Below, in pieces: positions 5,671 through 6,123 of a DNA stretch of 6,123 nt (the stretch's first letter is position 1; the number at the start of each line of letters is the position of its first letter). The DNA comes from an uncultured Lachnospiraceae bacterium (GTDB taxonomy: Bacteria > Bacillota > Clostridia > Lachnospirales > Lachnospiraceae). The stretch is from NCBI GenBank assembly GCA_948441955.1, contig CAOJQZ010000105.1, positions 1 through 6,123 of the forward strand, given 5' to 3'. The position numbers and the translations under genes are program-made. Under the pieces are notes generated by a model. The model saw only the letters and a list, made by a program, of their open reading frames with translations, had not been told where the DNA came from and made no database searches.

Positions 5671-5709
5671 GAATGAAACAGGTTCATTCTGTTTTCAGTC
5701 TTTCATTCT
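5671..5709 (-). repeat. Duplicated AGAATGAA with shared complement (alternative hairpins) before rplF
   Basis: In the rpsH-rplF spacer the octamer AGAATGAA occurs at 5709-5702 and again at 5690-5683. The sequence UUUCAUUC at 5678-5671 is complementary to both. Pairing with the near copy gives a 7-base-pair stem with a 5-base loop. Pairing with the far copy gives 8 pairs (GAAUGAAA with UUUCAUUC) with a long loop. The two are mutually exclusive, and the structure ends about 15 bases upstream of the rplF Shine-Dalgarno. No U tract follows, so termination is unlikely. The repeats are seen directly; any regulatory role is inference. Confidence 0.5.
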
Positions 5710-5739
5710 AATATCTATAAGACACTACATGCTCCGTGC

Positions 5740-6123
5740 CTACCAGATATAACACAATACCTCTCCGCCTACGCCGAGCTTTCTTGCTTCTTTATCGGTA
5801 ATAACACCCTGATTTGTTGAAATGATGGCTGTACCCAGTCCGCCGAATACCTTCGGGACATCTGCACTGCCGGCGTATACACGAAGACCCGGCTTGGAAA
5901 TTCGCTTAAGTCCTGTAATAACTTTTTCATTTTTATCAACGCCATATTTTAATGTAATATGGATTGTTTTGAATACACCGTCTTCAACAAGGTCATATTT
6001 CTCAATATATCCTTCATCTAACAAAATGTTAGCGATAGCAAGCTTCATTTTGGATGAAGGTACATCTACTGTATCATGTTTCGCAGTGTTTGCATTACGG
6101 ATTCTTGTAAGCATATCTGCAAT
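5740..6123 (-). CDS. rpsH: Small-subunit ribosomal protein S8 (5' end outside window)
   Basis: S8 binds 16S rRNA helix 21 as an early assembly protein; in E. coli it also represses the spc operon by binding its mRNA. The visible 127 residues open with IADMLTRIRNA and end with the hallmark GVGGEVLCYIW. VPSSKMKLAIA lies in the N-terminal domain, and the C-terminal rRNA-binding part contains RISKPGLRVY and GLGTAIISTNQGV. Full-length S8 is about 132 residues, so only about five or six N-terminal residues are missing beyond position 6123. The first methionine in the window (6114) is internal and not the start, because the family's I-A-D precedes it. The stop is TAG at 5742-5740. Confidence 0.97.
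   Translation of the reverse strand: MADMLTRIRNANTAKHDTVDVPSSKMKLAIANILLDEGYIEKYDLVEDGVFKTIHITLKYGVDKNEKVITGLKRISKPGLRVYAGSADVPKVFGGLGTAIISTNQGVITDKEARKLGVGGEVLCYIW

Overview
The window is a stretch of the bacterial spc ribosomal-protein operon and its extension. Every gene reads on the minus strand, so transcription runs from high to low coordinates. In transcription order it holds rpsH (5' end cut by the window edge), rplF, rplR, rpsE, rpmD, rplO, secY, adk, map, a small KOW-domain RNA-binding protein gene, infA, and the first five codons of rpmJ. The order adk-map-KOW gene-infA-rpmJ after secY is typical of Firmicutes. The Firmicute-style AGGAGG ribosome binding sites, moderate GC content, four-cysteine adenylate kinase and the style of the L15 N-terminus (MDLSNLRPADGAKQSDNFRR) point to Clostridia, most likely Lachnospiraceae. 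The family-level placement is inferred from recalled protein style and was not computed.

Layout. Positions 5740-6123 hold rpsH. A 98-base gap (5642-5739) contains a duplicated octamer and alternative hairpins. Positions 3494-5641 hold rplF, rplR, rpsE, rpmD and rplO, tightly packed. The rpmD gene has only 59 codons. rplO runs into secY (2178-3494) through a TAATG stop/start overlap. A 70-base gap with a strong hairpin separates secY from adk (1463-2107). map (670-1458) follows adk after 4 bases, and the KOW gene (435-683) overlaps the end of map by 14 bases. infA (204-422) comes next, its Shine-Dalgarno sequence overlapping the KOW gene stop codon. The last 188 bases before rpmJ carry a near-consensus extended -10 promoter and a transcribed leader of about 115 bases that can fold.

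How the genes work together. The ribosomal proteins (S8, L6, L18, S5, L30, L15, L36) build the two ribosomal subunits. IF-1 starts translation, SecY is the membrane pore for nascent proteins, methionine aminopeptidase trims new N-termini, and adenylate kinase balances adenine nucleotides. Co-transcription matches the supply of these growth-linked functions. The promoter before rpmJ probably lets the downstream ribosomal/alpha-operon genes be transcribed and controlled separately.

I found no defence system, mobile element, CRISPR array or new gene cluster. The points worth a second look are the structured rpmJ leader, the rpsH-rplF spacer, the secY-adk hairpin and an A8 slippery tract in the KOW gene. 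Three start codons should be set inside the longest open frames (map, KOW gene, rplF).
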